From contig JANLRZ010000081.1 of the NCBI GenBank assembly GCA_031362155.1, positions 1 to 40,038 on the forward strand: 40,038 nucleotides of DNA, given 5' to 3'. Each line of letters starts with the position of its first letter. Positions within the stretch are counted from its first letter, which is position 1. This DNA is from JAENVU01 sp031362155. GTDB taxonomy: Bacteria > Actinomycetota > Acidimicrobiia > IMCC26256 > JAENVU01. The notes under the pieces are model-generated. The model ran no database searches. It was not told the DNA's origin and saw only the letters and a list, made by a program, of their open reading frames with translations. Shown here piece by piece: positions 29,835-37,407 of this stretch. The position numbers and the translations under genes are program-made.

Positions 29835-30695
29835 ATGGATGGTGACCGCCGAATGTACCCTCGCCGCCCCGGACTCATTCTCGTCACCCGACTCGGAGTG
29901 GTCGTCGCACTCGCCGTTCTCATCGGCGACGCGACGATTCGGGTCGCGTTGCCCGCCCGCGCCGATGCCGTGGTCGGAACCGACCCCGTCGGCGCCCACG
30001 TCGAACTCGATCACGCCGGGACCTGGGTCGAGACCCGTCCGCGTTCGGGCGCGACCACCACACCGGTCGGGTGTCAACGACGATGGATCCCGTCGGGTGC
30101 CTTCGAGCTGCGAATCACCCCGCTCGGCGACTATCGCCAGGTCCCGATGGACGAGCCGCGACCCGGGCCCGAGTACTCGCCGTACCAAGTGTGGTGCGAT
30201 GCCGACTACCTGGGCGCGGTGTGGATCCGACCGCAACAGTTCGGTGTGGACCCCCAAGCCATCGCCGAGCGTCTCGTCCGCGATCTGCCCTACCCGCCCG
30301 CGACCGTCGGCGCGAATCCTTCCACGCGAGGCCTGACCGGGCTCGAGACCCGGTTCTGGGTCGGCGGCTACACCACGGCGCCGATCACCGACGCGGTCAC
30401 CGCGTTCGGGATGCGCGTGGAGGTCGAGGCCACTCCGGGCACGGTCAGCTGGGATTTCGGCGACGGCACCACCCACAACGGCGCCAGCGTGGGCTCCACA
30501 CCCACCACCCGCTCGGAGGTGGCCCACACCTTCGAGGTCCGAGCCCGGCCCACCTTTGCCGTGCGGGCCCTCCTCAATCTGGCGGTCCGCTGGCGCGTGA
30601 ACGGCGGACCCTGGCAGGGGCTCGATCCGATCGCCCGCTCCGCCCTCCTCAGCTACCCCGTGGTCGAATCACGCGCCGCGCTCGTCCCGGACTGA
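29835..30695 (+). CDS. Secreted PKD-domain protein
   Basis: The 286-residue protein begins with a signal-like stretch (ILVTRLGVVVALAVLIGD) and ends in a PKD/beta-sandwich part with VSWDFGDGTTHNGASV, the WDFGDG signature. A Cys pair (TPVGCQRRW and VWCDADY) suggests a disulfide. ATG 29835 was used; ATG 29853 (MYPRRPG) starts closer to the signal peptide and is equally possible, as no ribosome-binding site is visible for either. It lies alone between the CoA-transferase operon and glpD. Actinobacterial proteins of this kind often accompany pili or cell-wall systems; here no clear link. Confidence 0.75.
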   Translation: MDGDRRMYPRRPGLILVTRLGVVVALAVLIGDATIRVALPARADAVVGTDPVGAHVELDHAGTWVETRPRSGATTTPVGCQRRWIPSGAFELRITPLGDYRQVPMDEPRPGPEYSPYQVWCDADYLGAVWIRPQQFGVDPQAIAERLVRDLPYPPATVGANPSTRGLTGLETRFWVGGYTTAPITDAVTAFGMRVEVEATPGTVSWDFGDGTTHNGASVGSTPTTRSEVAHTFEVRARPTFAVRALLNLAVRWRVNGGPWQGLDPIARSALLSYPVVESRAALVPD

Positions 30696-30725
30696 CTCAA
30701 CCGGAGAGCCACTCGGGGCGGCCGG

Positions 30726-30731
30726 TAACCT
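30726..30731 (+). promoter_or_regulatory. Leaderless promoter -10 (TAACCT) for glpD
   Basis: TAACCT ends 6 bases before ATG 30738, with no ribosome-binding site. This suggests glpD starts its own transcript, separate from the preceding PKD gene 42 bases upstream. Confidence 0.5.
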
Positions 30732-30737
30732 GCACCG

Positions 30738-32363
30738 ATGGTTTCGTTCGATCGCGCCGCAGCGCTGGACCGGCTGGCCCACGAGGAGTTCGACGTCCTC
30801 GTCGTCGGTGGTGGCATCACCGGCTGCGGGGTCGCGCTCGACGCCGCGAGCCGCGGCCTGCGGGTCGCGCTCGTCGAACGCGACGACTTCGCGAGCGGAA
30901 CGTCGTCGAAATCGTCCAAGCTCGTCCACGGCGGATTGCGCTACCTCCAGCAGAAGGAGTTCCGGCTCGTCTACGACGCGCTGCACGAGCGTCAGCGCGC
31001 CCTCAAGAACGCGCCACATCTCGTACGCATCCTCCCCTTCCTCATCCCGGTCCTGGGCAAGGACGGCCTGATCAACCCGAAGATCGCCCGCGCCCTCGGT
31101 ACCGCGATGTGGTTGTACGACATCACCGGTGGTGCTCGCATCGGCAAGATGCACCAACGGATCGACAAGGACACCGCTTTGGCGCACATGCCCACCCTGC
31201 GCGCGCCGAACGTTGCGGCGGCCTACCTCTACTACGACGCCCAGACCGACGACGCCCGCTACACCCTCACGCTGGCGCGCACGGCTGCGAGCCATGGCGC
31301 GGTGCTCGCGAATCACGCGGCCGTCACCCACTTCCGCAAGGGTCCTGACGGTCGCGTCAACGGTGCGACCGTGCAGGCCGACGGTCGGACCTTCGAGATC
31401 AACGCGCGTGCGGTCGTCAACGCCGCCGGCGTGTTCTCCGACGACGTGCGCGAGATGGACGAAGGCACGCACCCGCACTCGATCCGGCCGGCCAAGGGCA
31501 TCCACATCACCGTCCCCTGGCAGAAAGTCCGCAACGACATCGCGGCCATCGTGCCGGTCCCGAAGGACCGACGATCGATCTTCGTCGTGCCCTGGGGCGA
31601 CTTCACCTACATCGGCACCACCGACACCGACTACGACGGCCCGATCGACGACCCTCAGTGCACTCCGGAAGACATTCAGTACCTCCTCGATGCCATGAAC
31701 CTCGCGATGGCCGAACCGCTCACCGTCGACGACGTCGTCGGCACCTGGGCCGGACTGCGACCGTTGGTCACCGGCGGCACCGTCGGCCAGAAGACCGCCG
31801 ACCTCTCCCGCCGCCACAAGGTGGCGACCTCGACCGGCGGCGTCGTCACCGTCACGGGCGGCAAGCTCACGACCTACCGCAAGATGGCCGAGGACACCAC
31901 CGACGCCGTCGTCAAGGCCATCGGCCGGAAGGCCGCGTGTCGGACCAAGCGTCTCTCGCTGCTCGGTGCGACCGGTCCCGCTCCCGATGACGAGCACCTG
32001 GCCGGCCGGTACGGCAGCCTCGCCACCAACATCATGACCCTCGCCGATTCCGATCCGGATCTCGCCACACCGCTGGTCCCCGGTCTGCCCTACCTGCGGG
32101 CCGAGGCGATCTATGCCGTCCGCGAGGAGATGGCCACGACGCTCGACGACGTCCTCTCTCGGCGCACTCGGGCCCGTCTCCTCGCCCGTGACGCGTCGGC
32201 CGCCGCCGCCGAGAGTGTCGCCCGGCTCATCGCGGCCGATCTCGGGTGGGACGAGGCCCGTATCGCCGGCGAAGTCGAGTCGTACCAGGCGTCGATCGAG
32301 CACGAACGCACCTCGGCCGGGCTCGTCGAGACCGCGCTCGACGGTCACGGCCTCGACGCCTGA
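30738..32363 (+). CDS. glpD: Glycerol-3-phosphate dehydrogenase/oxidase
   Basis: The 541-residue flavoprotein has LVVGGGITGCGVALDAASRG (FAD, GGGITG 24-29), RDDFASGTSSKSSKLVHGGLRYL (a GlpD hallmark), and the GlpD C-terminal helical domain near ADLGWDEARI. It oxidises sn-glycerol 3-phosphate to dihydroxyacetone phosphate, passing electrons to the quinone pool at the membrane face. The product DHAP is the substrate precursor of the acyl-DHAP needed by the alkyl-DHAP-synthase-like enzyme encoded next. Length and motifs are normal. glpD is the first gene of a three-gene glycerol cluster. Confidence 0.95.
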   Translation: MVSFDRAAALDRLAHEEFDVLVVGGGITGCGVALDAASRGLRVALVERDDFASGTSSKSSKLVHGGLRYLQQKEFRLVYDALHERQRALKNAPHLVRILPFLIPVLGKDGLINPKIARALGTAMWLYDITGGARIGKMHQRIDKDTALAHMPTLRAPNVAAAYLYYDAQTDDARYTLTLARTAASHGAVLANHAAVTHFRKGPDGRVNGATVQADGRTFEINARAVVNAAGVFSDDVREMDEGTHPHSIRPAKGIHITVPWQKVRNDIAAIVPVPKDRRSIFVVPWGDFTYIGTTDTDYDGPIDDPQCTPEDIQYLLDAMNLAMAEPLTVDDVVGTWAGLRPLVTGGTVGQKTADLSRRHKVATSTGGVVTVTGGKLTTYRKMAEDTTDAVVKAIGRKAACRTKRLSLLGATGPAPDDEHLAGRYGSLATNIMTLADSDPDLATPLVPGLPYLRAEAIYAVREEMATTLDDVLSRRTRARLLARDASAAAAESVARLIAADLGWDEARIAGEVESYQASIEHERTSAGLVETALDGHGLDA

Positions 32364-32366
32364 CCC

Positions 32367-32395
32367 ACCCCCACCCCGAACCCCACCCCCACCCG
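32367..32395 (-). other. Candidate G-quadruplex tract (G-rich on minus strand)
   Basis: Directly after the glpD stop the plus strand is a run of CCCACCCC-type units at 32363-32395. The minus (template) strand therefore holds six runs of at least three G separated by single T or TTC. Such a run can fold as a G-quadruplex or give an i-motif on the plus strand, which would affect transcription between glpD and the next gene. Inferred from base pattern only. Confidence 0.45.
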
Positions 32396-32396
32396 G

Positions 32397-32443
32397 GCGT
32401 TTGGCGTTTCCTGACGCGTCGCGCGCCACCATCCGCCAAACGC
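32397..32443. repeat. 10-bp inverted repeat with 27-base loop between glpD and the next gene
   Basis: GCGTTTGGCG (32397-32406) pairs with CGCCAAACGC (32434-32443). The loop includes the palindrome GACGCGTC. It could be an operator for a regulator of the glycerol cluster or a weak terminator; no T-tract follows on the plus strand. The TAGCCT -10 for the next gene begins 20 bases after it. Confidence 0.5.
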
Positions 32444-32462
32444 ACGAGGAGCGGCGGGCGCG

Positions 32463-32468
32463 TAGCCT
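32463..32468 (+). promoter_or_regulatory. Leaderless promoter -10 (TAGCCT) for the alkyl-DHAP-synthase-like gene
   Basis: TAGCCT is 8 bases before GTG 32477. This supports both the chosen start and a separate transcript from glpD. Confidence 0.5.
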
Positions 32469-32476
32469 GTTCGGCC

Positions 32477-33982
32477 GTGACTGACTCCGGCACCCCCACC
32501 GTCCCCATCCCCTTCGGCCGCGCACCGGCCGACGTCACCGAGCGGCTCGGAGGCACCCGGGTCCCGGTCGGCGCCGATCTCCTCGCCGCGCTCGCAGCGA
32601 CTGGTGCCGAGGTCCTCGTCAGTGATGACGTCACCGCCGAGGCCAGCCGGGACTGGTGGCCTCTCGCCATGATCTGGGCCGTCGACGGAGAGACGCCCGC
32701 CCGGGCCGCCGCGGTCGTGCGCCCGCGGGATGCCGACCAGGTCAGCGCAGTGATGGTCGCGTGCCACGCGGCGAAGGTCCCGGTGACCCCAGCGGCAGGT
32801 CGAAGCGGCGTGTGTGGCGCGAGTGTCCCGATTCACGGTGGGGTCGTGCTCGACCTGACCGCCATGAGCGGCATCGTGAGTATCGATCGCGAGTCGATGA
32901 TCCTCGACGTCCTCCCCGGCACCTTCGGCACGTGGCTCGAAGCCACGCTCCAAACGGACCACCGCGTGACCGTCGGCCACTGGCCTCAGTCGATGGCCCT
33001 GTCGACCGTCGGCGGTTGGCTGGCGTGTCGCGGCGCCGGACAGATGAGCACCCGGTACGGCAAGATCGAGGACATCGTCGTAGGGCTCGACGTCGTCCTC
33101 GCCGACGGCCGCCGCATCACGACCGGGGGTGCGCCCCGCGCGGCCGTCGGCCCCGACCTCAACCAACTCTTCGTCGGATCCGAGGGGACGCTCGGCGTCA
33201 TTACGGGTGCTCGACTCAAGCTGCACGCGCTCCCCGTCGCCGAACGACGCGCCGCGTATGCGTTCAGCTCATTCGCCGAGGCCAACGACGCGTGCCGACG
33301 CATCGTGCAGCGCGACGCGCACCCCGCGGTGCTCCGGCTCTACGACAACATCGAGTCCGACCGGACCTACAAGACCGGGCCGGACGATCACCTCGTACTC
33401 GTGCTCGACGAAGGCGATCCCGCGATTGTCGACGCGACCATGGGCATCATCGCCGAGGAATGCAAAACGGCTTCCCTCGCCGACATCGCGTTCGTCGAAC
33501 AATGGCTCGGGCATCGCAACGACACGAGCGCGCTCCAGGCCCTGATCAGCCGCGACTACGTGGTCGACACCATGGAGATTGCCGCACCGTGGAAGGACTG
33601 CGTCGCGATCTACGACGCCGTGACCGCCGCTCTCCGCGCCGTTCCCGGCACACTCGCCGCGAGCGCGCATCAGAGCCACTCCTACCCCGACGGTGCGTGC
33701 CTCTACTTCACCTTCGCCGGCCAGCCGGCCCGGGAGGAACGGGAGCACTACTACCGGACGGTCTGGGAGGCCGGCACCCGCGCCGTGCTCGCCCACGGCG
33801 GCGCGCTCAGCCACCACCACGGCGTCGGCCTCAACCGGTCGCGGTTCGTGCGGGACGCACTCGGGCCGGCGTTCGACGTTCTCGCGGCAACCAAAGCCGC
33901 GCTCGACCCGCACGGCATCCTCAACCCCGGCAAACTCGGGCTCCCGGATCCGTGGGCCAACGGCGAGGAATGGCCCGACTGA
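32477..33982 (+). CDS. FAD-linked oxidase, alkyldihydroxyacetonephosphate synthase (AGPS)-like
   Basis: GTG 32477 (501 residues) is chosen because of the -10 eight bases upstream; extension to 32246 overlaps glpD. The protein has the PCMH/VAO FAD-binding domain (RPRDADQVSAVM, AGRSGVCGASVP, VGSEGTLGVITGARL) and a C-terminal cap. It carries AGPS landmarks: DTMEIAAPWKD, GACLYFTFAG with Tyr (about 410), and SHHHGVGLNR with His446-448. In AGPS these residues act in exchanging the acyl group of acyl-DHAP for a fatty alcohol, forming the ether bond. Actinobacterial homologues occur, but their reaction is often unproved; a D-2-hydroxyacid oxidase is the alternative. Its place between glpD and a glycerol-kinase-like gene supports a DHAP-related role. 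Stop and next start overlap (TGATG). Confidence 0.85.
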   Translation: MTDSGTPTVPIPFGRAPADVTERLGGTRVPVGADLLAALAATGAEVLVSDDVTAEASRDWWPLAMIWAVDGETPARAAAVVRPRDADQVSAVMVACHAAKVPVTPAAGRSGVCGASVPIHGGVVLDLTAMSGIVSIDRESMILDVLPGTFGTWLEATLQTDHRVTVGHWPQSMALSTVGGWLACRGAGQMSTRYGKIEDIVVGLDVVLADGRRITTGGAPRAAVGPDLNQLFVGSEGTLGVITGARLKLHALPVAERRAAYAFSSFAEANDACRRIVQRDAHPAVLRLYDNIESDRTYKTGPDDHLVLVLDEGDPAIVDATMGIIAEECKTASLADIAFVEQWLGHRNDTSALQALISRDYVVDTMEIAAPWKDCVAIYDAVTAALRAVPGTLAASAHQSHSYPDGACLYFTFAGQPAREEREHYYRTVWEAGTRAVLAHGGALSHHHGVGLNRSRFVRDALGPAFDVLAATKAALDPHGILNPGKLGLPDPWANGEEWPD

Positions 33983-35427
33983 TGGAAGTTCTCGTCTGCG
34001 ACATCGGCACCTCGTCGATCCGGGCCGCGATCGTCCACGCCGACGCGACCGTGCACCACGAACAGCAGCGGGTGTTCCTGCCCGACTCCCCCACGCCCGG
34101 CACCGTCGAGTTCGACGCGATGGCCATGGCCCACACCGTGCAGGAGGCCGCCGAGGCGGCGCTCGCGCTCCACGGTGGCCCGGTGGCCGCGGTCGGAATC
34201 ACCAACCAGCGCGGTTCCACCGTGGTGTGGGATCGCGCCACGGGCGAGCCGGTCGGGCCTGCCCAAGGCTGGCAAGATCTCCGCACGATCATCAATTGCC
34301 TGATCCATCGCGGCAACGGATTTCGGTTCGCGCCGAACGCGTCGGCGACCAAGATCGAGAACATCCTCGACACGTTCGACCCCGACCGATCCCGCGACCT
34401 CTGCTTCGGCACCGTCGATTCCTGGATCGCCTGGCACCTGTCCGAAGGCGCGCTTCACGTCATCGATGCGAGCAACGCGGCGGTGACCACGATCCTCGAA
34501 GCCGACGGCTCCGGCTGGCATCAGGGGGCGCTCGAAGCCTTACGCATCCCCGAACGCATGCTCCCGACCGTCGTCGACACGACCGGGATCATTGGGAACG
34601 CCACCGCGCTCCCCGGTTCACCGCCCATCGCCGCACTCATCGGCGACCAGCAGGCGTCGCTCCTGGGCCAAGGGTGTGTCTTGCCCGGTCCCGCCAAGAT
34701 CACGTTCGGGACTGGCGGGATGCTTGATCTCGTCGTCGGCCCCGACCGACCCGGCTTCGACACACGAGGCGGCGGCGGGACGTTCCCGATCATCACGATG
34801 CGCGCCGGCGGGGTCGACACGTGGGGTCTGGAAGCAATCATGCTCAGCGCGGGCACCAACATCGAGTGGCTGCGCGACGACCTCGGGATCATCCCGACCG
34901 CGGAGGCGAGCCACGACATCGCCCAGCAGTGTGACGACAGCGGTGGCGTGATGTACGTCCCCGCGTTGATGGGCCTGGGCACTCCGCAGTGGGACTACGG
35001 CGCCCGCGGCACCCTCCTCGGGCTGACCCGCGGCAGCGGACGACCCCACATCGTGCGGGCGGTCCTCGAAGGCATCGCCGAGCGGGGCGCCGACCTCGTG
35101 GAATCGGCCGAGACCGACGCCGCCATGACGATCGATGTCCTGCGCGTCGACGGCGGGATGTCGCGCAACCCCACGTTCATCCAGGCCGTCGCCGACGCCA
35201 CCCAGAAGCCGGTCGAGATCTCACCGGTCAACGAGGCCACCACCCTCGGCGCCGGGTTCGCGGCCGGACTCGCCGTGGGAATGTGGCCGAACGTCGAGTC
35301 CCTGGCCGACACGTGGGCACCGATCGCCCGGTACGAGCCCGGAGCGCCGACCGATCGCGCCCGGTGGGCCGAGGCGGTCTCCCGAGCCGCGAAGTGGCTC
35401 GAAGACCTGTCCGCCGTCGACTTCTGA
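33982..35427 (+). CDS. Glycerol kinase-like FGGY carbohydrate kinase with altered substrate site
   Basis: ATG 33982 shares its A with the previous TGA and gives 481 residues; the longer frame to 32656 is antiphase in the AGPS-like gene. FGGY fold features are CDIGTSSIRAAIV, ITNQRGSTVVW, GTVDSWIAW, GDQQASLLGQG and GTGGMLDL, then DGGMSRNP near the C-terminus. Compared with E. coli GlpK, the Arg of the glycerol site is kept (Arg77) and the Asp in GDQQ is kept. The following Glu is Gly78, and the Tyr position aligns to Asn119 (PNASATK). These two changes remove key glycerol contacts, so the substrate may be a different polyol or a larger glycerol-derived molecule. The cluster glpD, AGPS-like, kinase suggests glycerol or ether-lipid head-group use. 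Confidence 0.85.
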   Translation: MEVLVCDIGTSSIRAAIVHADATVHHEQQRVFLPDSPTPGTVEFDAMAMAHTVQEAAEAALALHGGPVAAVGITNQRGSTVVWDRATGEPVGPAQGWQDLRTIINCLIHRGNGFRFAPNASATKIENILDTFDPDRSRDLCFGTVDSWIAWHLSEGALHVIDASNAAVTTILEADGSGWHQGALEALRIPERMLPTVVDTTGIIGNATALPGSPPIAALIGDQQASLLGQGCVLPGPAKITFGTGGMLDLVVGPDRPGFDTRGGGGTFPIITMRAGGVDTWGLEAIMLSAGTNIEWLRDDLGIIPTAEASHDIAQQCDDSGGVMYVPALMGLGTPQWDYGARGTLLGLTRGSGRPHIVRAVLEGIAERGADLVESAETDAAMTIDVLRVDGGMSRNPTFIQAVADATQKPVEISPVNEATTLGAGFAAGLAVGMWPNVESLADTWAPIARYEPGAPTDRARWAEAVSRAAKWLEDLSAVDF

Positions 35428-35429
35428 TC

Positions 35430-35891
35430 TCAACTTGCGTCAATAACCCCCTCGATCGGGAGGGTTTTTGACGCAAGTTCGAGGGTGCCCACCGCGGTGA
35501 CGGGGATCGTGGCGCGACCGATGAGGACGGCGCCGTGCACCCGATCGGGCGCCTCCCACTCGAGGTCGTAGCCGACGGGGACTCGTTCGCCGATGTCGGC
35601 GGCCGGATCCTCGACCCGGAGTCCGAACGCCTCGAGCCCGAAGCTCCAGTGCTCATCGGGCGTCTCACACGTCCACTCGGTCCACAGCCCGTCGGCGCGC
35701 AGTTCGATCGCCGAGCCGCGGGGCCGAGGGACGTCGTGGTCACGGACGACGAGGTAGCCCTCACCCACGTCGGGACCAGAGAACACCGCCTCGTACCGGG
35801 CCGGGCCCGAATCCGGGATCTCCAACTCGATCCGGCCGGTCAGGACCCCGGCGGCCGGCGGGGTGGCCGAGAACGCCAGCCGGTAGATCAC
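35430..35891 (-). CDS. Conserved-looking protein of unknown function, third gene of swivel-domain operon
   Basis: The 153-residue protein starts at GTG 35891, overlapping the previous stop by GTGA. It is beta-rich: YRLAFSATPP, VLTGRIELEIPD, GYLVVRDHDVPRPRG, IELRADGLWTEWTCETPDEHWSFGLEAFGLRVED, VPVGYDLEWEA. No signal peptide or helix is visible, and I recognise no family. The pattern of alternating strands with acidic and aromatic residues resembles a jelly-roll or lipocalin-like barrel. The last 14 residues are encoded inside the palindromic terminator. It is most likely co-translated with the 370-residue protein and the swivel domain. Confidence 0.7.
   Translation of the reverse strand: MIYRLAFSATPPAAGVLTGRIELEIPDSGPARYEAVFSGPDVGEGYLVVRDHDVPRPRGSAIELRADGLWTEWTCETPDEHWSFGLEAFGLRVEDPAADIGERVPVGYDLEWEAPDRVHGAVLIGRATIPVTAVGTLELASKTLPIEGVIDAS
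35432..35479. terminator. 48-bp near-perfect palindromic bidirectional terminator, overlapping the end of the convergent gene
   Basis: AACTTGCGTCAA (35432-35443) pairs with TTGACGCAAGTT (35468-35479), and the intervening AACCCCCTC...GAGGGTT continues the stem with only two mismatches. Runs of T or A flank the core on both strands. The left arm contains the stop (35430-35432) and last codons of the minus-strand gene, so the same bases are coding and terminating. It ends the plus-strand glycerol operon 4 bases after its stop and can also act on the minus strand. Confidence 0.8.
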
Positions 35892-37000
35892 TCGATGAGG
35901 GCGTAGTACGGAACCGACGGGTCGTACGGTGCTGCATCCGGAGCACCGTCGACCAGCGAGAGCGCCGCGTAGAGATCGAGGCTGTCACGGGGAACGGTCC
36001 AGTCGAGATCGTCGGCGATCCCGGCGGCGAGCGCGAACGGCCGGAGGAACGTGAAGTAGACGAACGCGCCGGCGTCGATCTTCTCCTTGCGGCTCATTCC
36101 CGCGATCAACCGATACAACTGCGACTGCGCCCGTTTGACCGCGGCGGCCACGTCGGCAAGTTCGCTGAGCGGGACCGGCGTCAAGGTGCCGCCGGTGCTG
36201 TCGAAGAGACCGAAGTGGGTGAGCCGCGAGAAGTAGTCGACCGGATCGGTGGTCGATGTTCCCCAGTCGTTGGCCGTGACCTTCACGTCGTCGAGGATGA
36301 ACGCGCACGTGAGATTCGAGTGTGGGAGTTCGGCACCGACCTCGGCACTCCACGGGAAGTACCCGACGCCGAACTCGTTGAAATCGCGCACCAACATGGA
36401 CCGGCCGTCGGCGAGTGGGTACGGCCCGGTGTCCTGGTACCCGGCACGCGTGTCGAAGTAGAGGAGGAAGAGGAACGACGTGAGCAACGCGTTGGTTTTC
36501 GCAATCTGTCGCCGGGTCGCGTCGTCGGTGACCGGCACCGCACCGGCAATGAGTTCGTCGGTCACGTCGGTGCCGTAGCGAGGGACGACCAGTCCGGCAT
36601 CCCAGGCCTGGTGCTGACCGTCGCCGCGAAACGCCAGGGCAGCCGGCTCCCAGAAATCGAAGATCGTGCCGAGCCGTTCGAGATCATCGGCCGGGTCGAG
36701 GAGTCCGAAGGGTTCCAATGCGACCCGAATCACCAACGGCAGATTCGCGATCGACCACAGATGCACCGCATCGATCTGGTTGCCCGGACGGCGGCCCTTT
36801 GCTCCGAGCTCGGCCGGCGGACACGCGGCGCCGATCTGCTGCATCATCGCGGGATAGCGGCGGTACGCCTCGACGCACGACACCAAGATGTATGCCGTCA
36901 CGGGGATGAGGGCCGACTCGAGCGCCGTGCGCTCGGCGGTCATCGCCCCCGAGATCCGCCCGTGGAATCGCAACCAGTCGTTGACGGCGTCCTTGTCCAT
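35888..37000 (-). CDS. Uncharacterised 370-residue protein, second gene of swivel-domain operon
   Basis: ATG 37000 is preceded by GGGGAG; a longer frame to 37180 overlaps the swivel-domain gene and is rejected. The protein is mainly helical in its first half (AMTAERTALESALIPVTAYILVSCVEAYRR, then PPAELGAKGRRPGNQID) and mixed later. Notable segments are LWSIANLPLVIRVALEPFG, FDFWEPAALAFRGDGQHQ, GYFPWSAEVGAELPHSNL and SQLYRLIAGMSRKEKID. No nucleotide-binding motif or PEP-domain is seen, and no family is recognised. It is placed 17 bases after the swivel gene and overlaps the 153-residue gene by 4 bases, so the three form an operon. It might bind the substrate on which the swivel histidine acts. 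Confidence 0.75.
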   Translation of the reverse strand: MDKDAVNDWLRFHGRISGAMTAERTALESALIPVTAYILVSCVEAYRRYPAMMQQIGAACPPAELGAKGRRPGNQIDAVHLWSIANLPLVIRVALEPFGLLDPADDLERLGTIFDFWEPAALAFRGDGQHQAWDAGLVVPRYGTDVTDELIAGAVPVTDDATRRQIAKTNALLTSFLFLLYFDTRAGYQDTGPYPLADGRSMLVRDFNEFGVGYFPWSAEVGAELPHSNLTCAFILDDVKVTANDWGTSTTDPVDYFSRLTHFGLFDSTGGTLTPVPLSELADVAAAVKRAQSQLYRLIAGMSRKEKIDAGAFVYFTFLRPFALAAGIADDLDWTVPRDSLDLYAALSLVDGAPDAAPYDPSVPYYALIE

Positions 37001-37017
37001 TGCTCCCCTTCGGTGGT

Positions 37018-37368
37018 TCAGGCCGCCACGCGCACGACGCCGACATCGTCGCGACAGTCGACCTCGACCACCCTGCCGTCGGTCGGTAGACCCGCGGGAA
37101 ACTCCGTCGCCATGATGCAGGGCACCTGGTACTCCCGACTCACGATCCCGATGTGACTCGACGGAGTCCCCGACATGCACACCACTGCGGTGAGCTCGTC
37201 GAAGATCGGGGCCAAGAAGGTCGCACCCGCGTCCTGCACGCCCGCGACCACGCCTTCCGCGCCGGCATCCATGAGCGCCAGCACATCATCGGGCGTATTC
37301 ATCATGCGCCAAATACCGAGCACCGGCGTAGCGGTGAACACGGTCGTTCCTTTTCCCACCTGGGTCAT
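37018..37368 (-). CDS. Stand-alone PEP-utilising enzyme swivel (mobile, phospho-His) domain
   Basis: The 116-residue protein contains CMSGTPSSHIGIVSREYQVP, the swivel-domain signature with His72 as the phosphorylated residue (compare TxGGxxSHxAIVAR). CIMATEF and GRVVEVDC end the domain in the standard way. In PEP synthase, pyruvate phosphate dikinase and rifampicin phosphotransferase this domain carries phosphate between an ATP-grasp domain and a PEP-binding or substrate domain. Here it is encoded alone, with neither partner domain in the window; its neighbours are two unknown proteins. A TAGCGT -10 at 37382-37377 precedes ATG 37368 by 8 bases, so the gene begins a leaderless operon. The role of the histidine is inferred. 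Confidence 0.85.
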   Translation of the reverse strand: MTQVGKGTTVFTATPVLGIWRMMNTPDDVLALMDAGAEGVVAGVQDAGATFLAPIFDELTAVVCMSGTPSSHIGIVSREYQVPCIMATEFPAGLPTDGRVVEVDCRDDVGVVRVAA

Positions 37369-37376
37369 GGACGCGC

Positions 37377-37399
37377 ACGCTACCGCGCATCGTTAGATT
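37377..37399. promoter_or_regulatory. Divergent leaderless promoters between the swivel operon and the winged-helix-like gene
   Basis: On the minus strand TAGCGT (37382-37377) is 8 bases before ATG 37368. On the plus strand TAGATT (37394-37399) is 8 bases before GTG 37408. The two starts are only 39 bases apart, so one DNA-binding protein here could control both. Confidence 0.5.
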
Positions 37400-37407
37400 G
37401 GTTTGCC

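Noticed and set aside
27882..30527. 881-codon open frame on the minus strand
   Set aside because: Antisense to the nuclease tail, rhodanese, CoA transferase and PKD genes, all with recognisable motifs; the antisense product has no domain pattern.
30669..32525. 618-codon open frame on the minus strand over glpD
   Set aside because: Shadow of glpD; composition is low-complexity Gly/Arg/Asp/Val with no motif.
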